Assembly (NCBI GenBank): GCA_009777235.1
Contig: WRMH01000002.1
Span: forward strand, 1 to 64,000
Direction: 5' to 3'
DNA from: Oscillospiraceae bacterium
Lineage (GTDB): Bacteria > Bacillota > Clostridia > Oscillospirales > Oscillospiraceae
Length of the DNA stretch: 64,000 bases
Shown here: piece after piece, positions 54,636-62,522 of the stretch
How positions within the stretch are numbered: position 1 is the first letter of the stretch
Layout of the letters: every line of letters starts with the position of its first letter
Translations under genes and position numbers: made by a program
The notes under the pieces: model-generated
The model's input: only the letters and a program-made list of their open reading frames with translations
What the model was told of the DNA's origin: nothing
The model's database searches: none

Positions 54636-55094
54636 TTACATCATAATATCAAGCAGGAGTCCTCTAATATCGTCAATTTTGTTTAAAACCTCGATTTTAT
54701 CGGATTGTTCCTTCATGACTTCCTTCCCGAGCTCATCAAGTTTTTCGTCAATTATCTTGATTGTGGCAATATATCTGTGCCTGCCCCGGGAGGCATATGC
54801 GTCCTCTCTTGAGAAAGTATATCCGTTACTGACGATTTCGTCAAGAAATTCTCGGATAAGTCTGCGATATTTTTCAAATTCTTTTACATCTACCCTGTCG
54901 GATAGCCGTTTTGCCTGCTCTTCTATGTCGTTTCGCATACCGCTCAGCTTTTCTGTGAGCCGCTCTTGCGACAAATCCGTGAGCGTGCGGTGAAACGCGC
55001 TGCTTTCCGCTTCGCCCGCGGTGTGCGCTCCCGCGCTTCGCACCTGTACGATACCCGATTCCGTCGCTTTTTGGCCTTGTATTCTCATACTCAC
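54636..55094 (-). CDS. YaaR (DUF327) family protein
   Basis: 152 residues from a GTG at 55094 (GAGG nine bases upstream; an ATG six bases in is possible). Segments FEKYRRLIREFLDEIVSNGY and RHRYIATIKIIDEKLDELG match the YaaR/DUF327 family. Cytosolic, helical; role unknown, often near flagellar genes in Clostridia. Confidence 0.85.
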   Translation of the reverse strand: MSMRIQGQKATESGIVQVRSAGAHTAGEAESSAFHRTLTDLSQERLTEKLSGMRNDIEEQAKRLSDRVDVKEFEKYRRLIREFLDEIVSNGYTFSREDAYASRGRHRYIATIKIIDEKLDELGKEVMKEQSDKIEVLNKIDDIRGLLLDIMM

Positions 55095-55162
55095 TCGTTA
55101 TATCCTCATTCATCTTTGCGTTGCAGGCTCTGCCTTCTTATGCTGTCATCGCCGCCGCGGCA

Positions 55163-55618
55163 TTAAGTCGTCTTGTCAATCATTTCGGAAACACTCGCCA
55201 CTGCCTGAGCATATCCGCCTATGCCTTTTCTTTTCGCGCTTTGATCATCTATTTTCGCCGATTGCTCCATTTTTTTTGCTTCCAGCATACCGTAGGTTTG
55301 ACTGCTTTTGCCGGCGCAGATTTCAAGTTTCTCCCGTATTTGCTCGGCTAAGTTTAAGATGGCTTCCCTGTCTGACTTCTCGCCCGGCGGCAGCGCGTCA
55401 TAAGATCGCATCAGAGGGCTTTGTTCCAGATGCAATCCGTTGATTTTTTCTATTACTTTCTGTGTTTTGTCGAGCGTTATATTAAGCTCGTCTATTTTGT
55501 CCGCGCCAAGCTGCTCTGATTGTTTTTCTGTTAGTTCGCATACTTGCTCCAACAGTTTAAGTTCCTGTGATAGCAGTTCTAAAAGCCTGTCTTTGTCGGA
55601 AGTTTTCAAATCACTCAT
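55163..55618 (-). CDS. FlgN/FliT-like flagellar chaperone
   Basis: 151 residues, almost fully helical, with the heptad-like pattern LLELLSQELKLLEQVCELTE and a later NLAEQIREKLEICAGKSSQT. It resembles FlgN-type chaperones and sits right after fliS, where fliT is often found. The GAGGT site lies one base from the ATG, too close; TTG at 55609 has better spacing, so the true start may be there. The client is unknown (FliD in the case of FliT). Confidence 0.65.
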   Translation of the reverse strand: MSDLKTSDKDRLLELLSQELKLLEQVCELTEKQSEQLGADKIDELNITLDKTQKVIEKINGLHLEQSPLMRSYDALPPGEKSDREAILNLAEQIREKLEICAGKSSQTYGMLEAKKMEQSAKIDDQSAKRKGIGGYAQAVASVSEMIDKTT

Positions 55619-55652
55619 ACCTCAAATGTTTAGTGCCCGCCGCCTCTTTGCG

Positions 55653-56066
55653 TCACGCCTCAATATTGTTTTCCAGCATACCCCTGTTCGCGCTGCCGAT
55701 TTCTTTCCACGCTCCCCTGATTTCGTCAATCATCTCTATTACAGGTCCGAGCGGTTCCGTATCCTTGTGCATATTCGCGTCCGCGATACTCTTGAGCGCA
55801 AACTCATATAAATCAAGGAGCTCTTCGGATATTTGATAACTCATGTCCAAGCTGTTTATCAGCTCGGTCAATATCATCTGCGCTTTCATGAGGTGTTTGT
55901 GAGCACCCGGCACATCTTTGTTTGTGATGCTCCGTTTTCCCATAATTATATTCCTCTTTAGCGCGTCGTAGAGCATTATGATGAGATCAACCGGCGAAGC
56001 CGTCAATATATCCTGTTTGCGATATATATCCTGAGGACGATTATTCAACATTAACATTTGCTGCAT
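55653..56066 (-). CDS. fliS: Flagellin chaperone FliS
   Basis: 137 residues. DILTASPVDLIIMLYDALKR and the LDMSYQISEELLDLYEFALK helix are typical. It keeps flagellin unfolded before export. GGAAGGA precedes the ATG. Confidence 0.95.
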   Translation of the reverse strand: MQQMLMLNNRPQDIYRKQDILTASPVDLIIMLYDALKRNIIMGKRSITNKDVPGAHKHLMKAQMILTELINSLDMSYQISEELLDLYEFALKSIADANMHKDTEPLGPVIEMIDEIRGAWKEIGSANRGMLENNIEA

Positions 56067-56184
56067 GACAATTTCCTTCCCTCTTTTTGCCGTTTTTGAA
56101 CTTTGCTTTTTGGATTTGTACAGCTTGCCGATTTTCCGGCGGCTCGTAAGAAAATAGTTTGGCGGCTCTTACTTGCGTTTATCG

Positions 56185-58188
56185 TTATTTGCCGAGCATT
56201 GAGGAGAACCAGTCGCCTTGCTGATTCAGCTTTGACAAGGCTGTTTCCATTGCGGCAAACTGCCTGTAGAGCTTTTCTTCTTCCGCCCACATTTTCTCTT
56301 CCATTTTCGCTACTCTCGCGTTTGCTTCTTTTAGAGAATCTTCAAGGGCTTTGATGGATATGCTCTGCGTTGTGTTTACGAAGTCGCGCATATAGCCGTC
56401 TAATTTATAGAGCAGGCCGGTTGCTTTTGTGCCCCCGTCCGTCTGATTGATTTTGATAAATACGTCGGCTACTTTATCGGGGTCTGCTTCAAGAGCCGCT
56501 CTGAGCTTTTCTTCGTCAATCATTATCTGTCCGCCGGTTCCCGAATCATGTCTTCCGGTAGACAGCCCGATTTGCGCCGCTGACAGCCCCGCGCCTTCAA
56601 TCTCCTCAAAGAATGATTTGCGAAGATTAGATACTAAATCCTGTATGCCCCTGTCGCTTCTCATTATGCCTTTTTTTGCTATCGCTTCCCATTCTTCTAT
56701 TTGCTTTTCGGTCAAAGACGACTTTTCTTCATCGGTGAGGGGCTTGTATGAGGCTTCACTGCTTGTTTTGCGTTCATTGAGCAGGTCTTCGAGTTTTTTG
56801 ATGAGGGTATTGTAGGCGTTGATGAAATCTTTTATCGTGTCAACGGCTTTGTCGGTGTCGCGTTTGACAGTAACATTGATTGGTTCATCGGCGGCTTCCG
56901 TCGTGTGGTTGAGAGTGATTCGCACGCCCCTGTACTCGAATGAGTTGGTGCTTTGTGTCACTTCTTCACCGTTGATTATCACCACAGCCATACTGCCCTC
57001 GGTGGCAACCGCGCCGCCCGACCCGGCAAGCATGGCAAGCAAGTTGTCGCTGTCACTGCTAATATTTATGTCCGCCAGCGATCCGCCGATCGTTTTGGAT
57101 TCGAACGTGAACCTGTCTTGCATACGGTCATAGCTGAGTGTAACCCCCGCGTTGCTGTTGTTTACGGCATTTGTCATCTGACTGAGCGTCATATTTGACG
57201 TCAGTTTGATGTCAACTCCGTTGATAGTAAGGTTTGCTTCGCCGATGAAACTGGAATCGTTTATAACTTTGCCGTTGTTTGCGATCACATCGTCTCTGTT
57301 CTTTTCAAACTTGACCTCATCAGAGCCGTCGGTGTATGTCGCTTCACGCATAAAGTTCATTTTTCTGTCGGACAGTAATATCTTGTCGTCTTCGCCTTTT
57401 ATTTGAATATTGACATCTGATTCATTTTCGGTCAGCTCAACTGTGCCCATACCTACTACGTTTAAGCTGATTTTTCCATCTTCAGCAGTAGCAAAATTCA
57501 AGGCGCCCGAGTCGTATACAACACCATCGCTATTTTTTACTTCAAATGAGTATGCGCCACCGGCATCTTTTGTTATAGTGAGAGTATTCCCATTGCTGCC
57601 CGTCACCGTTGCCTTTTCATAATCGCTCCAAGCAAGCCCCGCCACATCGTCCGGGGTCATTGATATCGTTGTATTGTCAGTGGTTGTAACAGATGTTTTA
57701 TAGTTGTTAAACTCAATTTCCCCGCCGTGGAAATTAAGGCTTCGCAGCGTCTGGTCGTTGGTGAAGCCGTTGCCGTTTGCCGAAACCTTGCCCGACGACG
57801 TGTAACTCGCGCCTTTTGCAAGGCTGACCACCTGATTTATCGTCATGCTGCCGAGGCTCGCGTTTGTAGACGCGGAGACCGACACAGCGCTCACGCTTTT
57901 TCCGCTCGCCGTTGACAGGCTCGCCACATTCGTATTAAACGCGCTGCGCTGCATCATGGATTTCGCGCCCAAATTAGACAGATATGTCTGCCTTAAGCTC
58001 GTAATCTGATCTTTAATGCCGGTATGTATCTGCTGACGCCATTCAATCATTTTTTTATTGCGCATCTGACTGTCAATTTTAAATTGATGCATACGAAGGG
58101 TCGCCTGAATTATGCCTTCCGTATCCATTCCCGATGACAGACCCATAAGTCTTGTCGTGGATGATCTCATAAGTGGGTTAATCGCCAT
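56185..58188 (-). CDS. fliD: Flagellar filament cap protein FliD
   Basis: 667 residues from the ATG at 58188 (GAGGTG upstream). N-terminal RLMGLSSGMDTEGIIQATLR, a beta-rich middle, and C-terminal helices with VRMDGYMRDF-type and ALEDSLKEANARVAKMEEKM sequence. It caps the growing filament. A sigma-28-type promoter lies upstream. Confidence 0.94.
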   Translation of the reverse strand: MAINPLMRSSTTRLMGLSSGMDTEGIIQATLRMHQFKIDSQMRNKKMIEWRQQIHTGIKDQITSLRQTYLSNLGAKSMMQRSAFNTNVASLSTASGKSVSAVSVSASTNASLGSMTINQVVSLAKGASYTSSGKVSANGNGFTNDQTLRSLNFHGGEIEFNNYKTSVTTTDNTTISMTPDDVAGLAWSDYEKATVTGSNGNTLTITKDAGGAYSFEVKNSDGVVYDSGALNFATAEDGKISLNVVGMGTVELTENESDVNIQIKGEDDKILLSDRKMNFMREATYTDGSDEVKFEKNRDDVIANNGKVINDSSFIGEANLTINGVDIKLTSNMTLSQMTNAVNNSNAGVTLSYDRMQDRFTFESKTIGGSLADINISSDSDNLLAMLAGSGGAVATEGSMAVVIINGEEVTQSTNSFEYRGVRITLNHTTEAADEPINVTVKRDTDKAVDTIKDFINAYNTLIKKLEDLLNERKTSSEASYKPLTDEEKSSLTEKQIEEWEAIAKKGIMRSDRGIQDLVSNLRKSFFEEIEGAGLSAAQIGLSTGRHDSGTGGQIMIDEEKLRAALEADPDKVADVFIKINQTDGGTKATGLLYKLDGYMRDFVNTTQSISIKALEDSLKEANARVAKMEEKMWAEEEKLYRQFAAMETALSKLNQQGDWFSSMLGK

Positions 58189-58300
58189 TTTAATACACCT
58201 CAAATCCTTTTGTTTTCCGCGCTGTTTCAGCGGTAGTCAGAATGTGTGCCGTTCCTCCGTGAGCGGCGCAAATACAGCCTATAAATAGCTTATATCTTTA

Positions 58301-58327
58301 TAATCGTCATTTTCCGCTCAAAACTTA
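58301..58327 (-). promoter_or_regulatory. Possible sigma-28 promoter for fliD
   Basis: Minus strand TAAG (58324-58327), 15-base spacer, GACGATTA (58301-58308); 3 of 4 and 6 of 8 matches to TAAA-N15-GCCGATAA. Confidence 0.45.
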
Positions 58328-58345
58328 GCGTTTTTTTGATTTTTT

Positions 58346-59611
58346 TTATAGTTTTTTATTAAACCTTGCCAGCACCTCGTCAAGAGCGTCTATATCGGCG
58401 TGTTTTTTTTCGGACCATGACTCAAAATGCCGGTCTATCTGCGCGTTTTCGCAAAGCCTTTGCCCCGCGTTTGCCTTTATGCCCTCTATCAATCGGCTTA
58501 TCACGTTTTCGGCGTTTTTTCTGCCGAGTTCGGCAAACAAAACCGCAAACACGCCGTCGCCGGCATATGCTGGTATATCAATTTCACGCAAATATCCATT
58601 TATCGTTTTTGCCGCGCAAAGCAAGAGTTCTGATTCTCCGCCTTGTTTTTCGTCATTTTTTTGAATTTTAATAACCGCAAAGGTCAAAGAGCTTCCATAG
58701 CGCCGATGACGGTAGAGTTCTTTTGACGCCGCTTTTTTTAACCCCTCTATGTTTAGCATATCAAGCTCTGTGTTTATTCCGGCAGAGTACTCTTCCCAAC
58801 GCTTCTCAATATCGCGTTTTTTCCTGCTTTCAAAGCGTTTTTCAAACGTCCGGGTCAGTTCGCCTATTTCCCTGTACCCGAGAAAAACTCCCCATTTGCC
58901 GTCCTCGATAATAACGAGCTTGTCAAGCGTATCGGTTTGCGCGGCCTCTTTTGTATAATCGTCTTCGGTAATCAAAATCCGAAATTTCCTCGCGTGGAAA
59001 ATCTTGCTGCCTCCCCATGTCACTACGGCTATAGACGAGCCTCCGGCAATCTTAAACTCACGCATCGGATATAGTTTTGCCACCGATTCACGCCACCGGA
59101 TAAAGTTTTCTAACGTGATACCGGCCTTATCGTGTACGCTCAAATATTCATATGCCCTCTTGTAATCATAGGTGTTTATTGCCTCGAAATAGTTATGCAG
59201 AGCCGCCCGCGAATCCGTCTCCGCCTCCGCGCTGCGCGCCGCTTGTTCGGCGGCTTGTCTGTGCTGCTCCTCATAAGTCTGCTGACGCTCTTCTTTTGTT
59301 TGCCGCTCGCTGTGCGCGGGCACCGTATGCGCCCGCTCCGTCGCGGACGTATATCTTCCGGGGCGGTATGCCGTATCGCTTCCCGTCCGCGTTTGCGATT
59401 GCCTCTCGCGAAAATATGCCTCTCGCTTAAATTTCTCGCGCAAAACCGTATAAGCGATATTTACTTGCTTCATCAGCTCTTCGGCCTCGGGATTGTCGCT
59501 TATATCGGGATGGTACTCTCTGCATAGCTGCCGATATGACGCGGTAACATCGGCAAGGTCAGAGCCGATTTTCACGCCGAGTATTTTATACGAATCAAAT
59601 AGGGTGTTCAT
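58346..59611 (-). CDS. J-domain / NTF2-like / degenerate GGDEF fusion protein
   Basis: 421 residues. J domain (about 5-65) with the intact HPD motif (34-36). A Gln/Arg/Glu-rich linker follows (about 70-135), then an NTF2/DUF4019-like domain (about 137-250) beginning RAALHNYFEAINTYDYKRAY. A coiled segment (about 252-285) leads to a domain (about 288-385) that follows GGDEF strands: LNIEGLKKAASKELYRHRRY, LTFAVIKI and AGDGVFAVLF where GGDEF should be. The active-site motif is lost (AGDGV), so it cannot make c-di-GMP and may sense nucleotide or act structurally. I do not recognise this domain order. It lies in the flagellar operon between the peptidoglycan hydrolase-like gene and fliD. Confidence 0.75.
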   Translation of the reverse strand: MNTLFDSYKILGVKIGSDLADVTASYRQLCREYHPDISDNPEAEELMKQVNIAYTVLREKFKREAYFRERQSQTRTGSDTAYRPGRYTSATERAHTVPAHSERQTKEERQQTYEEQHRQAAEQAARSAEAETDSRAALHNYFEAINTYDYKRAYEYLSVHDKAGITLENFIRWRESVAKLYPMREFKIAGGSSIAVVTWGGSKIFHARKFRILITEDDYTKEAAQTDTLDKLVIIEDGKWGVFLGYREIGELTRTFEKRFESRKKRDIEKRWEEYSAGINTELDMLNIEGLKKAASKELYRHRRYGSSLTFAVIKIQKNDEKQGGESELLLCAAKTINGYLREIDIPAYAGDGVFAVLFAELGRKNAENVISRLIEGIKANAGQRLCENAQIDRHFESWSEKKHADIDALDEVLARFNKKL

Positions 59612-59673
59612 TATTTGGTCATCTCCGATTTAGTCCGCGCTCGGCGGGTGTAGCTAATGAGTTTTTACAAGCG

Positions 59674-59777
59674 GCGGTCATAAAATCATTCCTCCCCGAT
59701 CAGTTGCGTTCATCCGTGCGCAAACGATCGGACGCTCCGCATCCATGCTCCGCTCTCGGAATAATTTTTATGACCGC
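59674..59777. repeat. 104-bp inverted-repeat element, copy 1
   Basis: Ends GCGGTCATAAAATCATTCC and GGAATAATTTTTATGACCGC. Internal stem CCGATC / GATCGG. It fills most of the gap between the J-domain gene and the Cys/His hydrolase gene. Confidence 0.8.
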
Positions 59778-59798
59778 TTTACTATAGCGGCGTTTGTG

Positions 59799-60896
59799 TT
59801 ATGGATGCGCAAAGTAGCTGATTTTTGTATTTAGCGTGTTTGCGTTGTATGTTTCAGATATATATTTATAATTTCCTATGCTTCTGGTGCTGCCCGCTTG
59901 CGCCACCGTCACGCCCCTTATCGGGTCGAAATTGCCGTCTTTTGACGGAACAACTACCTGCACATGACCCATGTCGCCCGCCGATGTTACTACCGGGTGT
60001 CCTTGGTTTGCAAGCATTTGCGCCGTTTTTGCGTCCACTTCTTGCCACCCGTATTCCGCGCCGTACTTGTGAAGCCAATTGTCCATCGCTATTGCGCCGT
60101 TGCAGTTTGCGCCTTTGGTGTCAGGGTAATAACGCGGCGCGCCCGTGGACGGTTCGGTATAGTATGGCAGCTCGGCGCCCATTGCTCTGGTAACATCCCA
60201 AACAAATATGTTGCAGTATGTGTTGCCCTCTCGCCCCGGTCTGTATCTCTCTGAGTTTTCGACATCAAACTGATTTACCACCGCGCTGTATAAAGACGGG
60301 TTTCTGTTTTCGGGAGAGCCTGTGATGGTTGGGGTGGTCGGTCTCCACCATTCGAGCGGCAAATCGGGCTTGTCTGTTCCCGTGACTTCCGGTATCGGTT
60401 TGTTAAATATCTGCTCATCAAATAAATCCAAAACAAAAGGTTCGCCGCCCGATGAATACATAAAGCTGTTTCGCAAGGAATCCTGATCTTGCATTTGCGA
60501 AATCAAGCCTGTCATCATCTGCATAAGCATTGACATTTCCCCGCCGCCGCTGCCGGAGCTTGACTGCATCATCATCATGAGCATAAGGAGCGCAACCATT
60601 GTGTCTTTGTTGTCGCCGGAAGAAGATGCCGTAAGCATCGCTTGCTCCAATGTATTGCTCACGGACGGCATTGCAAGGTTCGCGGCTGTGGGTAAAAAAG
60701 TACCCGACATTCCCGTCATATCCGTATACGCGTTCATGCCGGCGCTCTGGGTCAATCCTTTGAGGGCTTGATTTAGCAATGCCGAAAATTCTTCGCCGTC
60801 CGGGTTTTCGGCGTCCACTCTCTCGACTCCCGAATTTTGCGTATATTGTATTCTGTCTGTCTTGGCAATTGCGTCAGTTGATGTGATTGTGCTCAT
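59799..60896 (-). CDS. Flagellar-locus Cys/His (CHAP/NlpC-like) probable peptidoglycan hydrolase
   Basis: 365 residues, no signal peptide. N-terminal region (about 30-55) EEFSALLNQALKGLTQ; a Met-rich segment (about 100-135); C-terminal domain (about 205-365) with Cys228 in GNTYCNIFVWDVTRAMG and His311 in DMGHVQVVV, an arrangement typical of CHAP-type amidases or endopeptidases. It could open the wall for the rod, a job of FlgJ in Proteobacteria, and be exported by the flagellar apparatus. Catalysis and export route are inferred. GGAGAC precedes the ATG. Confidence 0.65.
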   Translation of the reverse strand: MSTITSTDAIAKTDRIQYTQNSGVERVDAENPDGEEFSALLNQALKGLTQSAGMNAYTDMTGMSGTFLPTAANLAMPSVSNTLEQAMLTASSSGDNKDTMVALLMLMMMMQSSSGSGGGEMSMLMQMMTGLISQMQDQDSLRNSFMYSSGGEPFVLDLFDEQIFNKPIPEVTGTDKPDLPLEWWRPTTPTITGSPENRNPSLYSAVVNQFDVENSERYRPGREGNTYCNIFVWDVTRAMGAELPYYTEPSTGAPRYYPDTKGANCNGAIAMDNWLHKYGAEYGWQEVDAKTAQMLANQGHPVVTSAGDMGHVQVVVPSKDGNFDPIRGVTVAQAGSTRSIGNYKYISETYNANTLNTKISYFAHP

Positions 60897-61007
60897 ATCC
60901 CAGTCTCCAAATTCTCAGCGCGAAACCGCGCCATATCAGTATCTCACATCCTTGCCTTTATTTCAAGATTTATTCCTTTAATTTCTTTATCGTTTTATTC
61001 TTCTTAC

Positions 61008-61110
61008 GCGGTCATAAAATCATTCCTCCCCGAATCACTGCGTCATCCTTGCGCAGACGATTCGGACGCTCCGCATCCATGCTCCGCTCTCGGAATAATT
61101 TCTATAACCT
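61008..61110. repeat. 104-bp inverted-repeat element, copy 2
   Basis: Same family as copy 1; the right end is worn. Internal stem CCGAATC / GATTCGG. The outer flanks TTCTTA / TAAGAA extend the pairing. Confidence 0.8.
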
Positions 61111-61126
61111 CATAAGAAGAATCACT

Positions 61127-61954
61127 TTATCCAAAGCGGGTTTCTATGCCGACCGGGCAGTGGTCGCTGCCATGCACCTGTGGGAGAATAAACGCGTCTT
61201 TGATAAAAGCGGCTTCATTGACCGTTTCGGTCAATCTGTTTGAGCCGAGAAAATAATCAATGCGCCAGCCTGTGTTTCTCTCACGCGCACCGCCCATGTA
61301 CGACCACCATGTATACGCGTTTTCCTTTTGCGGATAAAAGTGCCTGTACAAATCCGTAAAGCCCGAATCAAGAAGACCTGTCATCTTATCTCGTTCCTCT
61401 TTTGTAAAACCCGCGTTGTTTACGTTTGATTTGGGATTTTTCAGGTCTATTTCCTTGTGCGCTACATTTAAGTCTCCGCAAATTATGACGGTTTTTTTTG
61501 CGTCAAGCTGACAAACATAGTGCCTGAACGCATCTTCCCAGCACATTCGGTACTCCAACCGCGCCAGTTCCCTTTGCGAGTTTGGCGTATAGACATTGAC
61601 AAGGTAAAATCCGTCATATTCGAGAGTTATCATCCGCCCTTCCCGGTCATGCTCATATATGCCCATTCCGTATGTATGCGACAGCGGGAGCGTCTTTGTG
61701 AAAACGGCAGTGCCCGAATAGCCTTTCTTCTCGGCGCTGTTCCAGTATTCATAATACTTTGCGGATGCCGGGCTATCAGCTTTGTCAAGCAAGTTGAGAT
61801 TTTGTTGACCGCTTAGGTCAATGTCTGCTTGCCCTTGTTCCATTTTTATTTCCTGAAGACAAAATATGTCCGCATCAGCTTTACGGAAAAATTCCAGAAA
61901 TCCTTTTTTCAAGCACGCCCTCAGACCGTTTACATTCCAAGAAATCAATTTCAC
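61127..61954 (-). CDS. xth: Exodeoxyribonuclease III
   Basis: 275 residues from a GTG that overlaps the previous stop (GTGA). LISWNVNGLRA, IFCLQEIKM, YSGTAVFTK, NVYTPNS, CGDLNVAH and GSDHCPVG mark the Mg-dependent AP endonuclease/3'-exonuclease family. It repairs abasic sites. It is coupled to an FlhB-like gene inside a flagellar operon, an unusual place. Confidence 0.95.
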   Translation of the reverse strand: MKLISWNVNGLRACLKKGFLEFFRKADADIFCLQEIKMEQGQADIDLSGQQNLNLLDKADSPASAKYYEYWNSAEKKGYSGTAVFTKTLPLSHTYGMGIYEHDREGRMITLEYDGFYLVNVYTPNSQRELARLEYRMCWEDAFRHYVCQLDAKKTVIICGDLNVAHKEIDLKNPKSNVNNAGFTKEERDKMTGLLDSGFTDLYRHFYPQKENAYTWWSYMGGARERNTGWRIDYFLGSNRLTETVNEAAFIKDAFILPQVHGSDHCPVGIETRFG

Positions 61955-62253
61955 TGTTTGATAAACCCTTTCTTTACTTTCTCTCCAAATGTTTTGTCAA
62001 CTTCGCTGACAAAAGCGAGTACCTTTGCCACCGCGTCATACATTTCAGACGCTATTTCGTCGCCGATCATGAGTTTTGACAGCATATTTGTAAGGCCCGG
62101 CTCAGGCACCACAGGCACGCCGGAATCTTGCGCCACTTTTACGATTTTTTGCGCAAGATGACCTTCGCCAAAAGCCGCCAGTACCGGGACGTCGTCTTTT
62201 GCGGGGTCATAACTCAAGGCTGCCGCCTGCTTGATTTTCTTTTTCTCTTCCAT
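61951..62253 (-). CDS. FlhB C-domain-like protein (YlqH/FlhX family)
   Basis: 100 residues. AAALSYDPAKDDVPVLAAFG followed by GHLAQKIVKVAQDSGVPVVP and IASEMYDAVAKVLAFVSEVD align in pattern with the part of FlhB after its NPTH cut. It has no membrane helices. It may substitute for cleaved FlhB or modulate the export switch. The ribosome site is weak (GGACGG). Confidence 0.88.
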   Translation of the reverse strand: MEEKKKIKQAAALSYDPAKDDVPVLAAFGEGHLAQKIVKVAQDSGVPVVPEPGLTNMLSKLMIGDEIASEMYDAVAKVLAFVSEVDKTFGEKVKKGFIKQ

Positions 62254-62324
62254 AAACCGTCCACACAGATTAAATTTAACCGTACTATCTTAACAAAATC
62301 AAAATTCTCCGACTCTACTCCTGC

Positions 62325-62428
62325 GCTGTCATAAAATCGTTCCTCCCCGAACCACTGCGTCATCCTTGCGCAGACGGTTCGGACGCTCCGCATCCATGCT
62401 CCGCTCTCGGAATGAATTTTATGACCGC
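62325..62428. repeat. 104-bp inverted-repeat element, copy 3
   Basis: Ends GCTGTCATAAAATCGTTCC and GGAATGAATTTTATGACCGC. Internal stem CCGAACC / GGTTCGG. It lies between the FlhB-like and FliK-like genes; the rest of that 269-base gap shows no gene. Confidence 0.8.
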
Positions 62429-62522
62429 TTTGTGGTGGGTTATATTATAGCCAAAATCAGTGGTTAGCACAAGCTCCGACTGATTTTGTAAAAACATCAC
62501 CCGCCGAGAGAGGGTAAGATTT

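Noticed and set aside
62254..62324. Sigma-A promoter TTGATT-N17-TTAAAT ahead of the FlhB-like gene
   Set aside because: Only four of six matches in each hexamer, which is expected by chance in an AT-rich gap.
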